This document shows, in pieces, positions 22,901 through 47,138 of a stretch of 57,589 nucleotides of DNA (positions are counted from its first letter, which is position 1; every line of letters begins with the position of its first letter). The notes under the pieces are model-generated. The model was not told where the DNA came from. It saw only the letters and a program-made list of their open reading frames with translations, and did not search any database. The stretch comes from Hypsibius dujardini (lineage: Eukaryota > Tardigrada > Eutardigrada > Parachela > Hypsibiidae), in contig LRSR01009520.1 in assembly GCA_001579985.1 (NCBI GenBank), positions 1-57,589 on the forward strand. The letters run 5' to 3'. The translations under genes and the position numbers were made by a program.

Positions 22901-25272
22901 AGTCTCCTCTTCTCGATCGCCTCATATTACCCGACCCGGTATCGAAAACGGATTATACCGCCCATTAAGCTACAGTAAAAGGAGATAAGAAACACCCGTC
23001 ACCCTTCCGCTGATCCGTTAAGCGATCACCAAAAAAGGAACTTTTCTTGGCGAGCCGTAGTAAGCTCCATGAGGAAGGCCATCCCATTTTTGCTTATTTG
23101 CGTGCTACCCAGATTTATTCAAGTGTCCGTTTCACAAATTCCTTTCAACGGAACCTATTTTATCCACAATCTTTCCAAGCGGTTAATACTTTTGGTGGAC
23201 ATGGCGCATTTCTGCTTGGTTTTACTTAAATACAACGGAAACCACTATTCTTGCTATTATGTTTCCGATAGATGTATTTATGGGAAACGGATTGACGGAC
23301 TCTTTGTTTATTGTGCTGAAAATATGCTAGATTGATCCAAAGATAATACGAGGACAGATCACGTCCATCTAAATGGATCGTTTAGTCTAAGACTAGATAC
23401 ATTGTGTATGCTAGTTTGCTAGTGTCCACAAACTCTTCAAGGCTCTCGAATCAGGTCCCTGCAGGATATTCCGCATGTGGGGCTCGTGGCTGTAAAGTCA
23501 CAAGTCAGCATGACAGAGAAAGAAAAGTCGACAAGGGGAGCGCAATGGGCTTGTTCTTTCCTTCCTGCTTTTCTGCACTTTCCAAAGAGTCCCCTGATGT
23601 AGATGGCAATTACCGAAAAAGCCGCTCCTCTTCTTCCCTTTAGGTGCACGTATATTTTCAATCCCCAGTGGCGGCAACTGGGAGGACCTCATCAATCTAG
23701 CTGTGAATCTGATGCCATAAACGTCATGTCCTGCAGGCCAACTCACTGTTCAATTAATATCCCTCACAATCATATTATATTATAGTACATGCAGTACGAA
23801 GGGGGGGGGGAGAAAAAGATTTCATCCCGGAACGTAACCAACAATTATGGAATGAGGCAAAAATTGTTGGTAGAGAGCGCTTATTGGTCTAGCATTTTTC
23901 ACCGTAAAGTATTGTAAGCGGTCCAAGACCGTGAGTGAAATCGAAATTTGAAAACTGTATTTCATTACGTCATGCCATCTCAACGATCCCTTGGGGCAGG
24001 GACCCAACCCCTAAATCAAAATGCGAGGTTTTGCATCGTCCCCCCCCCCTTGACAAGTGCAGACTCTATTATACAATTCTAAAGCAGTACTGTATGAATA
24101 CAGTGTATATATTGCACCGGTAAATTGCTCACAGCAATACAGTGCGTGAACGCAAATCAAGCAAATGCTGTCAAGTTTGCTACTTGCTAGCGATCCCAGT
24201 AAACATTAAGCAAAAGAGAAATATTTAAATCTTATAAAAATAACGGATTTCTTATAGAAAAAGTAAGAATTTATAGCGTTAATTTGCAATTAATTTTATC
24301 ACATCTTTTACAGATGTAATTACTGTAGAACCCCGATAACTTCAGGGGAACACGCTCGGTTAAACAGAACACACGTAAAGAAAGCCTGGGCTTGATTGCT
24401 TCAAATGTTGGGACACAAGATCACAGCCTGTTCATTAATAGGTAATAGGGCCGGGTGTTATTTTCTGTACCGGCCAGCGAAAATAACCGAGCGCGTTCCC
24501 CTAAAGTGATCGGGTTTCTGCAGTATCAGTACGGCCAAAATTAGGGTCCCACTCGTAGACTCTTACCCGGCCTTATAAAAACACTACTAGTAATCGCCTA
24601 TTCAAATTAACCTTTTGATAGATAAGCGATCGTATTTAATGATCCTGTCGATATATTCTTGACCATAATAAAAAAACTGTCAGGAAATTGTCCAACATGC
24701 CAGGGAGAGCAATAGAAGCCACTCATACCGGTGATAGTATTTTATATAGTATTTTATCATCCGTTCCATTGACTTGCCGTGAATGTTAGCCCGTAGTTAT
24801 GCTTACCTTTGAGTTTGGGTAAAGTTTCAATTTGGCGGTCCGTATGACTAGAGACACTGGAGTAAGAACGCATTCTTCCAGTTGGTTCCTCGGTTAGTGC
24901 TCCTACTCCTTGTAGCATTTTATCCGGCACAGAAGCAGAAGTAGGAGGAACATTTCGAGCAAAGGAAAGCAAAGTAGAGGATGAATTGGCGCCATGTGCA
25001 GAACTGTTGTTGGTGTTCTTATTCAGGCTAAGAGGGACCGCCGATTGCAGGGGGACTCCCGGCGCGCTGTTGGATGTGGATGACGCAGGAGGAGGGAATG
25101 TGGTTAAGCCTTGTTGTTGTTGCTCAAGCTGGAGGTCGACAGCGAGAGGAGTTTGACTCTGGTTAATGATCGTGCCAGAGCTGTTATCGCGACTAACAGC
25201 AGCAGCAGCAGCAGGCGTCCCGGATCCGTTGATGAGATTGACGCTCTGGCTCTGGCTCTTCTCCTGCAACAT
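19995..25272 (-). CDS. PPP2R5: PP2A regulatory subunit B56 (PPP2R5 family), 16 exons
   Basis: B56 subunits bind the PP2A A/C core and select substrates through LxxIxE motifs. Exons (minus): 25272-24807, 22689-22562, 22479-22408, 22343-22295, 22238-22001, 21933-21886, 21819-21751, 21675-21569, 21507-21461, 21354-21261, 21192-21116, 21043-20916, 20845-20831, 20753-20667, 20599-20527, 20441-19995. All phases agree, giving 714 residues. Exon 1 is a Ser/Gln-rich leader ending QIETLPKLK; exon 2 starts [19 protein letters not shown]. The HEAT-like core is well conserved ([76 protein letters not shown]). Intron 2 has a GC donor (CAG|GCAAGA). The last exon reads through a MITE. Intron 1 (2.1 kb) holds a pogo-like MITE. 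An ATG at 22825 could start a shorter form, but its upstream residues do not resemble the family. Confidence 0.92.
20095..20240. mobile_element. TA-flanked MITE inserted in the last B56 exon
   Basis: The left end reads CTGTATTTTCGCGTTAGACA then GGGACAGT; the reverse complement of the right end reads CTGTATTTTCGTGTTAGACA then GGGACAGT, about 28 bp of inverted repeat with one mismatch. TA flanks both sides (20093-20094 and 20241-20242). On the minus strand the B56 frame runs into the element exactly at a codon boundary (V, then [10 protein letters not shown]) and passes through all 146 bp without a stop, encoding about residues 634-682. Confidence 0.8.
23069..23335 (+). CDS. Short ORF with signal-peptide-like start, inside B56 intron 1 (opposite strand)
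   Basis: An ATG opens 88 codons beginning [20 protein letters not shown], which looks like a cleavable signal peptide, then a sequon (NGT) and four Cys. No homologue was recognised, and there is no evidence of splicing or of a promoter. It could be chance. Confidence 0.2.
   Translation: MRKAIPFLLICVLPRFIQVSVSQIPFNGTYFIHNLSKRLILLVDMAHFCLVLLKYNGNHYSCYYVSDRCIYGKRIDGLFVYCAENMLD
24323..24523. mobile_element. pogo/Tigger-like MITE (201 bp, TA target duplication)
   Basis: The left end reads CTGTAGAACCCCGATAACTT then CAGGGGAACACGCTCGGTTA; the reverse complement of the right end reads CTGCAGAAACCCGATCACTT then TAGGGGAACGCGCTCGGTTA. The 40 bp inverted repeats differ at about six positions. TA is present at 24321-24322 and 24524-24525. 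The GTAGAACCCCGAT core resembles termini of pogo/Tigger elements. Located in intron 1 of the B56 gene. Confidence 0.8.
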
Positions 25273-27498
25273 TATTAACTACACCTACCCCCTTATTCAC
25301 CGTGGCTATCTTGTTTATGAAATTGAAGTCAATTCAAAATGCAATGGTTGAGGGTGCGGCGAAAATGATTTGGTTGTTGGTGTGAATGCCAGCATATACC
25401 GGTACAGGTACTAGTACCAACATAACCCATCCCGATCACGTGTCCGTAAGAAGCTTTTATCACCACCTGCAGTACATGTATGCTTTTTTGTCAACAACTT
25501 TGCCGGCAGTTTTTTTACATTTAGAATTAACCCCACTTGAGTTAAATTGAGCTTTCAGTAGCAAAACCGCACCAAGTCACACACACACAATTTTAGGGTT
25601 TGTTTGAAAACGCCAGAGACAGACTAATCATCTTCTTATCTCACCCGACAATTTTTTCTTCGCTTCCTCATGCCTCACTCATATTTCCAGGTATATTTTT
25701 ATTTCTAACGGAAAATACTTGCTCAAGGAATGAAAAATACTTTTGCCAAATGATTGAGATGTCAAGTTAGGCCAATAAGGACATCTAGTACGGGTACACG
25801 TACTTGGCTGATCATAGCGACTGTAGTAGAGCACTACTGTGCAAGGCAAACTAATAGATTGCCAAACTTACTTTACGTACCTCGGTGTTTTTCTTGAACC
25901 ATCGACTGACAGGTTGCATCGAGGGAGCAGTGTCTAAGGAAACTAATTCAAAAGCACCCGCTAAAACCTTTCCGGAAAGGAAGGAATCAGAGAATCCTTC
26001 CGTGGATTGCTGGCTTAAGACTCAAGACGTCGCATAACTGTGTACTGCGTTGATATTGTGTAGGACAAATTTGACGGTCCATCGCGAGCGGAGCATAATA
26101 ATGACAAATACAGACAAACAATTAGACGTAGGAAGTTTGCTCTACTGTCTGTCTATGTTTAAGCAGTGCTTAAAATGTTGCTAACTAGTAAAAGTTGACT
26201 GCATGCAATCCCTGTCATAGACGCTCAGCTCAGCTCTGCTCTGCCAGACTCACTTCCTTCCTTCCTCCTCATCTCATCATCCTTGCATGCAAGCATGCAT
26301 GTGCTCCGCTCGCCACCCGTCATCCAAACGTCAACTGAGTACACTGCACTGCAGTATATGCATGCACAGTCACACAGACAGTGTGCTGTGCTGTGCATCT
26401 CGATCCCATCCCCCATCCTATCCCTCCCAGACCGATCGAACATTTTGTGAAAGATGAAACTAATCAAATCCCCTAGCTCCCTCCCACCACATACGTATTC
26501 TCGATGTTGCGCCTTTCTCTATACTAGTACAGTACGACGTACAGTAGTGGAACGTGGACCAACAGACTGCAACTATACTGACTCACTCATTTTCTACATG
26601 TATTTCCGGTCTGTTCTGCTCAACTTTTTTCCTCTGACCACGCAGCACTTAGTCGTTAAATGTTCACCCGGCGGGGACTGCAAAAACCTCTTTGGCTTTT
26701 GACCAATTACAGTAAAAGTAACGGACCATAGGAGATTATGTTCTCAGTAGCAAGCATCTTGAGTATTCCGTTGACGAAATAAATGCAAAGCAGAGGTAGT
26801 AGACTCTCACATTGCTCTTTTGCCAGGAAAAAAAGAGTACCAGTTATCAGCTATAAAGCATTGTCAATGTATGTCCCATTTCCAGCCCAAATTTGCATTG
26901 CTACGCAAGATGATGTTGTCCCGCTGCATCCCGCAAATGTCTGCTCCTAATTCATACATGTTCGCTCTTTCTTGGGTATGGATAAATCGATAAAAGTGCC
27001 CAAAGCTCTACATGCCATCCATAGATGACAACGTGCCAGATTTTGTGCCGCTTCATTATGTTCCATTTGCATGGAAGCAATCGTACGTACGAGAGAGGAC
27101 TTAGTACCCATACAATACCCACACAATCGATCGCGGTGGCCTTGACGTGAGTGTGAGGCGTGGACAACCTTCTCAGCACCATGCAACTATCTCCATTCTT
27201 CGTCAAACCCAACGTTTCACACCTCGTGGCATCATTTCAAGTCCATTTCAACGGGCATTAGCCAAGTTTTGAGAGACGACCATTCAAATCTTCAACTAGT
27301 GCAAACGTTTCATGGCATCAAATACCAGACCGGGAATAAATACCAACAACAACTTTCTTCCCTCTCCCCACAGTACAGTACAGTAATACTTTCCAGACAG
27401 ATCTCTTCCCGATAAATGTCGCAGAAAAAAGCAAGACCAAAAAAAAGAGAGGCAACAGCATAGTTCGTTGTCGACGATCGATTCGCCCGGTCCAGCTG
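25273..27498. promoter_or_regulatory. B56 5' flank and WDR20 3' flank; no gene seen
   Basis: About 2.2 kb separates the B56 start from the WDR20 stop, both genes on minus. It holds no supported exon. 26280-26400 is rich in GCATGC and CACAGTCACACAG words and 26220-26290 in CT-rich tracts. The upstream part should contain the B56 promoter, but no TATA box or initiator could be assigned with confidence. Confidence 0.3.
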
Positions 27499-29585
27499 TC
27501 AATTGGAACAGGAATTATGGCGACTAGAATATTGAGGCACTCGACCTGGCCTCGACCACGTCATGATTATTCCCTCCTGTAAAGAATCAACGTGAGAAGG
27601 AATTGCTTCTGCAATTGCTTCTTACAAAATCAACACTCACCTGCGTCGAGATTAATATGCAATCCTGATGAAAAAAGATATCATTGAGGCGCTCTGGGGC
27701 TATCCTCTTGCAGACCAACGGTTCCAGAATTGGCACATCATCCAACTTTGGGCAGAGAGAAGAACCCAAAACGAGTTTAGCGGCCATTGCTGCGTCTGCT
27801 GACGCAACAAGGTTGTTTTTTGCGCCTCCACCTCCGGCACTGGCCACCCTTGACCCAATCAATCCAATGCCCTTCTTGACATTGCCCTGAATGCCCTTAA
27901 CAGCAAGAGGAGGTACAGGTATCGGCGGTGCAGCATTCGATATCGGACTCAGACTCAACGTCGGCATCAGCGAACCCGCTCGCATTCTCAATGTCTGCTT
28001 GCAAATATCCTCTGCCATTTCCCATAGACAAATTTGAGTGTCTTGTCCGACACTAGCGAAACGGTAGGTAGTGATGCGGGAAGGTGGTAGGGGAGGTGGT
28101 GGTGGAGGGGACATTCCATTATATCCAGCAGCAGGAGCAGGAGTTGTTTCTGGAGCTAGACAACTCGTCACCGAGTCGAAAGAAACTGCTGTTACCCAGG
28201 AACGATGTCCTCTGCCTCGGGCCACAATCTTTTTACTCTCCATAGAGAAGAGATGGACTAAGTCGTCTTCACCGGCGCAGCAGATAAACTTGGAATCGGG
28301 CGACCAGCAGAGACAGAGGAGACCGCCAAAGTAGCTCTTTGCACTCCCTGCAAATAACATATTAACTGACATAAATGTAGTAGGAAGCTTAACACTTGCC
28401 TTGGAGTTCGTTAGTGTCGAAGAGAAAAACTCTGAGGCCACCGTCGTGACTGACCGTGGCGAGGTATCGGCCACACGGAGAGAATGCAATGGCATTGAGG
28501 GAACCCTCACCGATGATCCATCGGTAGGCGGGATTCCTGGCACTTCTACTTTTGCAGGTATAAACGGCAAATCCCTCTCCATGCTTATGTACTTGGTAGG
28601 AGGGAGGAGCGGCAATCCATGGCAGAGACTCGTCAAACTGGAACAACTGACCGCTGGAGAAACCCACAAGGAATTGGTTGTTGGATCCGGGGAGCCATTT
28701 GACGCATGTCACTCGCCCCTTGTCCAATAACCGCTGCAACATATACAACACATATAGGCCTCACGACCGATGGAATCGGACATGTTTGCTAAAAGTTGTA
28801 GCTTAAAAAGACCGTCTATTTGATTACTACTACTACTAACTGCTTGGCAGCGGGCCACACTTGCGCCCGACCTCTGATATCATGTACCGACCGCTACTCA
28901 TACAGTAATTGCCTGAGAAATGGCAACTGCAACTCACATCTTCGTTGTAAATGTGAGATTCCTTGCGTTGATCGGAAGTTTGGAATGATCCATTGACGAA
29001 TCCAATGAGGAGGGAGCATCCTTGAGCGGACTGAGTGGAGTTGTTAATGTCGTGGCACGACACTTGTGCCTTGTGCACTTGTCGGTCCAACGGATGGTTT
29101 AAGTCCGGTAACTACAAATTAAAATCAACAATCCATCAATCAATCGAAGCAAACGTTAACGCTGTTACCTGCCAAATGCTAAAGGCGTAAAAGAAAGTCT
29201 CCCTTCCGATATTAAAGAGAATCCTATCAGGAAAGGTCTTTTCATCGAAGGTTGTTCCTGGATCCCGTAAGACGTGAACCATTGATATTTTAACAGGCAG
29301 CGTCGACTGCTGATTCTGGTTGCTGGAACAAGGAGATGACTGATTGTTGATGGCTCCTCCTCCAATAGCTCCCGAATTAAGAATATTATTATGACTATTT
29401 CTCTGGAGATTATTGTGGGATTGTGGCCGAGAGTATTCGTGGGATTGTTGGTTCTTGTAGTATCCTTCTCTCGTAACAAAATGCTGTTTAATCTCCTGGG
29501 TAGCTGTTGCTGTTGTTCCTCCTCCGCCCTGGCCCGCAACACAATTGGAAGCGTCCACGCCTTGTCCCTGCAACAGATTGCTCAT
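27499..29585 (-). CDS. WDR20: WDR20-type WD40 protein (cofactor of USP12/USP46 deubiquitinases), five exons
   Basis: In animals WDR20 and its paralogue DMWD bind and activate the USP12/USP46-UAF1 deubiquitinase. Exons (minus): 29585-29169, 29111-28938, 28733-28400, 28347-27641, 27576-27499; phases agree and give 569 residues. The ATG at 29585 is the first in frame after a TGA. The N-terminus is Asn/Gln-rich, then DRILFNIGRETFFYAF, the segment SRVTCVKW-like (GRVTCVKWLPGSNNQFLVGF), GEGFAVYTCKSRSARNPAYR, AFSPCGRYLATVSHDGGLRV, KSYFGGLLCLCWSPDSKFIC, GHRSWVTAVSFDS, a Pro-rich insert, and the C-terminal LDDVPILEPLVCKRIAPERL with EGIIMTWSRPGRV, all in family order. Intron 3 uses a GC donor (CAAG|GCAAGT). 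It lies head-to-head with PDCD10, 421 bp away. Confidence 0.92.
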
Positions 29586-30006
29586 CACACCATCATCTCA
29601 TTTTTACAAAAACAACCAAAATGCAGTAATGAAAGCTAGAAATATTTGCAGAAAAAGCTCAAAATTCTCAGCAAGTCTAGTCGCAAAACTGACTCAAAAT
29701 ATAAGTGAAACAACCGCTTCAGGGAATCGGCTCAAATATAACCCTTTTCCAGCAGGCATAGGGATGACTCCGTCTAAGCTTATCATTGGGCGATATCCCT
29801 GCTCCGATTGAAAACGAGGACAGGGGCCTAGACGAAAACACAAACAATCCATTGATTTACCTACCACATAGTAGAGTAGGCAAGAGGCGTTTCGTCTTAT
29901 TCCATCTCTTTTTTATTACTTTTGAATTGTATTGTTACATTATTATACAAGACTGTAAATTGGAAGCAGGTTAGGTTAAAGTAACCTTCCTCTTATCCGC
30001 TGTACC
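29586..30006. promoter_or_regulatory. Shared divergent promoter region, WDR20 / PDCD10
   Basis: 421 bp separate the two start codons on opposite strands, with no coding signal between them. This geometry suggests a bidirectional promoter. No TATA box at a convincing distance was identified. Confidence 0.45.
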
Positions 30007-31465
30007 ATGGGGGACGATTCTCCAGTCATCTCTTCCGCTTATCCTGTCCTCGTCAAACCCGTTTTTGAAAAGGTTCCTCCTTCCTCCGTCTTGCAATTTG
30101 ATTTGGAGTTAATGTTTATTTAGTCTGATTGCAGGTCAATGTGAAATGGAAAGGCGGCGAAAGCACCAACTCTGTGGAGGATTCTTTTAGCAGGGTAAGA
30201 TTGGTATGAGTGAATGAATTAATTAATATTGTTAGCTTTTACTAGATGATTTCTTTTTAGGTCGAATCATCTTTCCCTGGTTTTGCCCATGACTTTGTAA
30301 TGCAGCTCATCAGAGCGGCAGATTTGCCCGTCGTTTCCTTGAATGAAAGCGTCCTACGACTGGAATCCTCCCACGATTCAGATGGTATGTAGACTGCAAA
30401 TTAACTGATTGATTGATTGACTGCTAGGAATATATCCCAAACTTCTTTGATTGTCCTTGTCCCTATTTTGTCCCTGTTTTATTCTCTCAATTAAAGCAAG
30501 TACAGTAATATATATTGTAAGGAAGCAAAAAACATTCCTTGTACTTTGGCAGGGCTGCGGATAAACCGTACAGAAGAAGTTTTCCAGGACCTAAATCGGA
30601 AAGCGAGCAACCTAAAGAAGATCCTTTCCCGCATACCGGACGAAATTTCCGACCGAAGGCTCTTTCTCGAGACAATCAAGTGAGCAAGTTGTCAATTGTT
30701 ACAGGTTATTCATCACAGATGCTTTTCTTCATTTCTTATCAAGGGAGATTGCCAGCGCTATTAAAAAACTCCTTGATTGCGTTCACCTCGTATCCGAGTT
30801 GATTGCCAATCCTCAGGGGCGACAGGTATGTTACATTAATTATTTTATATAAGCCTCCATCGCAGATGGACTTGCCTTTTATATCTATTTTGCAAGTCAA
30901 AATTAGGTTAGAAGATTAGATTTATCTGTTTTTAACGCTTCCCTATCCAGATTGTTATTTCAAATGAAGTAGGATGAAGGAGAAAAGAGGAGATGAAGGC
31001 CGGCAGCTTTACAACTTCACCTCTGATGGATATAGTGCATGCAGCGCCCTCTGGTGTCTCAAAGAGTTTCCTCTAACAATATTTTGTTGTGTAAAGAAAA
31101 ATGATTTTCCGCTTTTCTAAAATGTCACATTTTTATCAATATTTACGAAATGTATTTAGGAAGGTTTTGGGAATTTAACATGTCGGTGGTGGTATTGTTC
31201 TCGTAGTGATATAAGAAGCGTCTTTAATTTCAGGTGCTAGAGCAACGGAAGAAGGAATTTGTGAAATTCTCCAAACGCTTCAGCAACACACTAAAAGACT
31301 TTTTCAAGGATGGACAGTGAGTACAGTACTCTACTCACTCCTTGGCTTTTGTTTAGAGTCAAGTTATTTGTCTTTTTTAGAGTGAGTGCGGTATTCTACA
31401 GCGCCAATTGCCTGATCAACCAGACCAACCTAATCCTCCAGACCGTTAAAGAGAAATCCGAGTAA
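30007..31465 (+). CDS. PDCD10: Programmed cell death protein 10 (CCM3 orthologue), seven exons
   Basis: PDCD10/CCM3 is an adaptor of STRIPAK and GCKIII kinases with an N-terminal dimerisation domain and a C-terminal FAT-homology domain. Exons: 30007-30072, 30135-30194, 30261-30384, 30553-30679, 30744-30825, 31234-31316, 31381-31465; phases agree, giving 208 residues against about 212 in vertebrates. Visible family blocks are [77 protein letters not shown] and the end [19 protein letters not shown]. Intron 1 has a weak donor (AAAAG|GTTCCT); the others are canonical. The dimerisation half is more diverged than the FAT-homology half. Divergently paired with WDR20. Confidence 0.93.
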
Positions 31466-34400
31466 ATGCATCTTCCTTCCTCCCTTTTGTTTTTAGGTAG
31501 TTTGTATTTGAGAGTTTTTTATAAGGACTATTTATTTTTTACCTTTCATCGATTGTTGGTTGGTCCTTTGACCAGTATCATTTTTTGCAAGACTGTACCG
31601 TAGTGAGTGTAATCTAGATGAAAGAAGCGAGATCTCTTCCTGCTTGTGCATTTATCCCCAATCGGAAGCGGGCAAGGAGAAGAAGGATATTATCGTCTAA
31701 CTAACAGCAGTAGAAGATTTTGAATTGCAGTTATGACCTGTAGGCCATATTGCACTATAGCAATGCATATTGATGTGAGGTGTGATGATGCATCCTCTTC
31801 AGTCAGTGACTGAAATCGCTGTCCTGCCCTGACCATATGTTAATTAAGAGTGACAGGACTGCGCATTCTCTCTTTCTTAATGGATGGAGATGAAGACTAT
31901 TGTTTGTTTGACCGCTGCGTCGGATAATTTACAATTGCCTAAAAGAGTGTATTTGTGTTATGATGAAATGTTTCCTTCCGATCGGGGATTGTGAGAGGCA
32001 GTGTAGTCGTAAAATCTCTTAATCCTCCATGGGATAGAATGTGTGATAATAAAGTAGCGGGAAGTCTTATTATAGATGTGACTTTTGATGACAAGTCAGT
32101 TAAATGGAAAAAGAAAGCCGCAATCTCTATGGCTTCTATTCTATCAAAATCGACGGGGGAGAAAGACCATTTGTCACCAGTACATTGAAAGAGAAGACCA
32201 AATGATGTGCTCCCGTGCTAATTATCCATTCATCAACGTGAATCCTTTTTACCTAATGATTATTATCACAACATCATGTCTAAGTCGGCCCTGCGTGTGG
32301 TCACAACCATTAGATTCCTCTTGCAAAATATCTACTTATGCCAAAAGGCTTGTCCCGTTTCAGCGACAAGTATATTTTAAATATTTCCATTTAATATTGT
32401 AGAGGGTTAAACCAAGCTTTAAGGTCAGTGTCCGAAGATGGAATATTTACCTAAATCGGAGGAAGGGTTAATTGAGGACAGTCGGCGGCGACGCAGCCGT
32501 TGATCAAATAATTAACAGCTCTTTGTCTGTCAATCATTCAATTAGCAATGAACTTTATGGCACCTGACACCAGACCTCCATTAATTTAGTGCGAACCCCA
32601 AACAAAATTCTGTTGGCTGATATTTTGATGATATTTTTAGAGTTTGCTTAGATGGGATGTGTTAAATGGTGGAGATGGACCTTGATTGACCGATGCTTCC
32701 TGCTGATAAAATAAAAGAGCGAAAATGGAAGAGGCTATTAAATGTCATTTGCAGCGGAAGAAAGAAAGATGGCATGGATATGTTAAGAAGGAGCTTGAAG
32801 CGGGCGATCCTTTTTGCATATGTCATCCCATCGCTTCCGTATGGATGATCGCAGTAGCCTTATAGTGTCCAGTTAACGCTTCATTAACAACGCCATCAAC
32901 TCCATTTAGTGATTAGAAAGATTGGACTTGAGCAGCAGATGCATATACTGCACAGTATCCTTTTGCTTGCTCCTAAAACAAAGGATATCACATTATTAAT
33001 TGATGATTTGCAAGAGATATGATGCTTGTGGTAGGGGGTGTGGTCACTGACATGGGTCAAAAGAAGCTGCTGATTTGTGATTGATGGGAGTTAAAAGAAG
33101 GGTCGTCGACTTGAATCCGCGCGCACGATCGCTTGAGGATGCGGATCGATGGACTCTCTGCAGAGACTAATAAAAGACAACCTCCCGATCTGTTTGATCA
33201 TCATCCCTTGACACGTCAACCGCAGATTTATTTTAGTGTCACATGGAAAGGCAGTCTAAGAGTTGTGATTAATAGGGCACTCTGTTTCCATCCCTTCAAG
33301 AGTCAACTATGTGTATACAAGACCCGCTTTCAAAACTACTTTTCGATAGAGCAACTTCCTTCAAAGATCTCTCATTCATCTATCTTTTTACACTACTTAT
33401 CCTCAGTTTAATTAAGGTATAACACGTACATTCCTTTAAATGATAATGCTTCCCGGGGACCAGCAATTAAGCATAGCCCAGGCTCCTCGATGGTCGATCG
33501 GCGTGTAAAAGGAAAGCGGCAACAAGCAATATGATCCCAGATTGGGTAAACTACAAGGCCTTGCGTAAACATAGACACAGCTCTGTCAAATAAAGAGAGC
33601 CTAGAGACTTGATAAGAAGCTATCGCACGGGCAATTGAAAATGTTGACTTTCTTGTCATTGCCCAAGCTGAAGCTGAACCTGATGATGACATGTGAGGAC
33701 ATTTCTGCGTCCTTCCATCATAACTCTAGAGAGGATCGTGCATCCATACAGGAAACAAATCACTAAGAACATTGTAATAATTCAGCCATCTTTCTCCATC
33801 CAAACCTTGGCCTTTTCAAATCCCATCCCTTAGTATGATGATATTATTCTGTATGATGATGAGCAGAAAATAATTTTATTTTTGGAGAAAGAGACGTTAT
33901 ATATACCGGAGAAAAGAGGGCGAACCTCGGAGGTTCCCTGTTTTCGTTATCGCTGGTATATAACCTGGTGCGGCCGTCATGTTTGACATGAAGGCAGAGA
34001 AGAGATGAGAGGGGACAGGTAAAAGGTAAAAGGAGAACACATCTTTATCGTTGACTAAATATTTGACCAGGAGGATATTTTTGCCGATCGCCGCTCAACT
34101 CAAACCATATGTGTTTGATCAGAGTCGGCTGGAAAATGTCAAATTAATAAGGGCTAGCTCATAAAAGGTGACAAGATACGACCCGACCGAGCAAACTTTC
34201 CCTTGCGGCGCTTTTTCTTTTGCAGGCGCAGCAAAACATAAAATATCTCAGATAGGTCAAGTACGAACTACTAGTTTGTTTAAGCATGTCGCATCGGGTT
34301 CAGGCTCTCACATCTTGGCGATTTAACAAAATCCAAATCGCTAACCACAATATATACTGTAATATTTAATATATATATATCTCTACTTTGTATCTCCCTA

Positions 34401-35764
34401 ACCGGCCTTGTACTAGTAACTTATGCTTAAACCGAGAGAGCAGATGTTAATCTCGGACATAGAGAAGCGCTTTCAACTTTATAAGCCGCTTTACTTACCT
34501 GTCGAGCAGAGAGATTAAGCGGTGGGAGATCTGTGAAAAGATGTCGTGTGACTTAAAGTACGAGTAACGTATTACTTTTAATTATATCCCCTTGGCAAGT
34601 GCACTAGACTTGTAGTTATGTCGGTAATGGATCCCGCTCTAATCTGCTTATATCAATGCATGATGCTCATTGTCCACGTAGCGAGTTCCCATTCCCATCA
34701 ACGTTGCAGTTGAAAGAATTCAACACTTTTCACACTCTTACCAAATGTTGCATCGCGGGAGCCCGAGAAAGCAGGCCAAAGCTAATACTACAGTAGTCTC
34801 ATCCCCATATAATGATTCTTTGATTTCTAAAGAATGAGTAAAAATAAGCAAATTAATCGCAAATAAATGTGCAGTGTATGTGAAAGGGTTTAATCTGTCT
34901 CTTTTTCAACGATTAAATTTGGTCTCTTTTTACTGTGCATGCAAGCCGATATATGCATCTTGTCATATGCATGACACAGAGGATATTGGCCTAGATCATA
35001 TATCTTTTTTACCTTTGAAAAAGATAATCTCTTTCATGCAGACATCGGGGTGAACTGGGAGTGAAAGGCAGCCTTTTTTAATGCTCGCCTTTGATGTGGT
35101 CTTACAAAAGAAACGAGTGGAGTGGCCGACTCTCGCAAGCCGGAAATGGCGGATTGGCTCGACTGCATTATACCCATCACTACACGTGTCCATTGTGAGT
35201 GAGACCAACTAAATGGCGCCTTTGTTGAGGAGAGAGTATTGACGCAACGCATCAGGTTAATCATTATTATCTTTTTATGTGTCTGGGCCTTTTATAAACT
35301 TGCCACATACTTACTTACTCCAGTCGAGATTGAGAGTGCTGACACGACACAGACAGGTGTTATACCTTAAATAGAAATGAAAATATCATTAAAATATATA
35401 AAATGGAAGGAACGGTCGGGTTGACGCCCATACTGGAGTTGGGTACCGTATCATAGGGGTCTACCTTAGGTCGGTGCCTGTATAGTGAGTCAAGAGAAAG
35501 ACCGTACTCCAAGTACAAGTTTGAGGTTGAAACTGGCGTTTATTTAAAAAGAAGGCAAGAGGCAGCCTGACTTACAGTAGAGTATATGAATGTTGAATTG
35601 AGGACGAGGCCGTTAACGACACAATCTCTACTGTCCAATAATAATCCATCTCTCACTAGAAAGAGAAGCCCCGCCAACAAACCACAAAGTCAAGTTGACA
35701 TGTCTCTTTGCTTGCCTTAAATGTCGGAGCACTTTTTCCTCCTCCTCCCATCTCATCACTCACG
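31466..35764. promoter_or_regulatory. 4.3 kb non-coding interval upstream of the EVI1-type gene
   Basis: No exon chain or conserved protein was found. AATAAA at about 32047 could serve PDCD10. The interval is unusually long for this compact region and lies directly upstream of a developmental transcription factor, so cis-regulatory sequence is an inference. A TATATATAT run is at about 34366-34381. Confidence 0.35.

Positions 35765-47138
<11,374 letters not shown>

Noticed and set aside
31991-32402. Two overlapping plus frames downstream of PDCD10
   Set aside because: No domain and no splice logic; more likely 3' flank of PDCD10.
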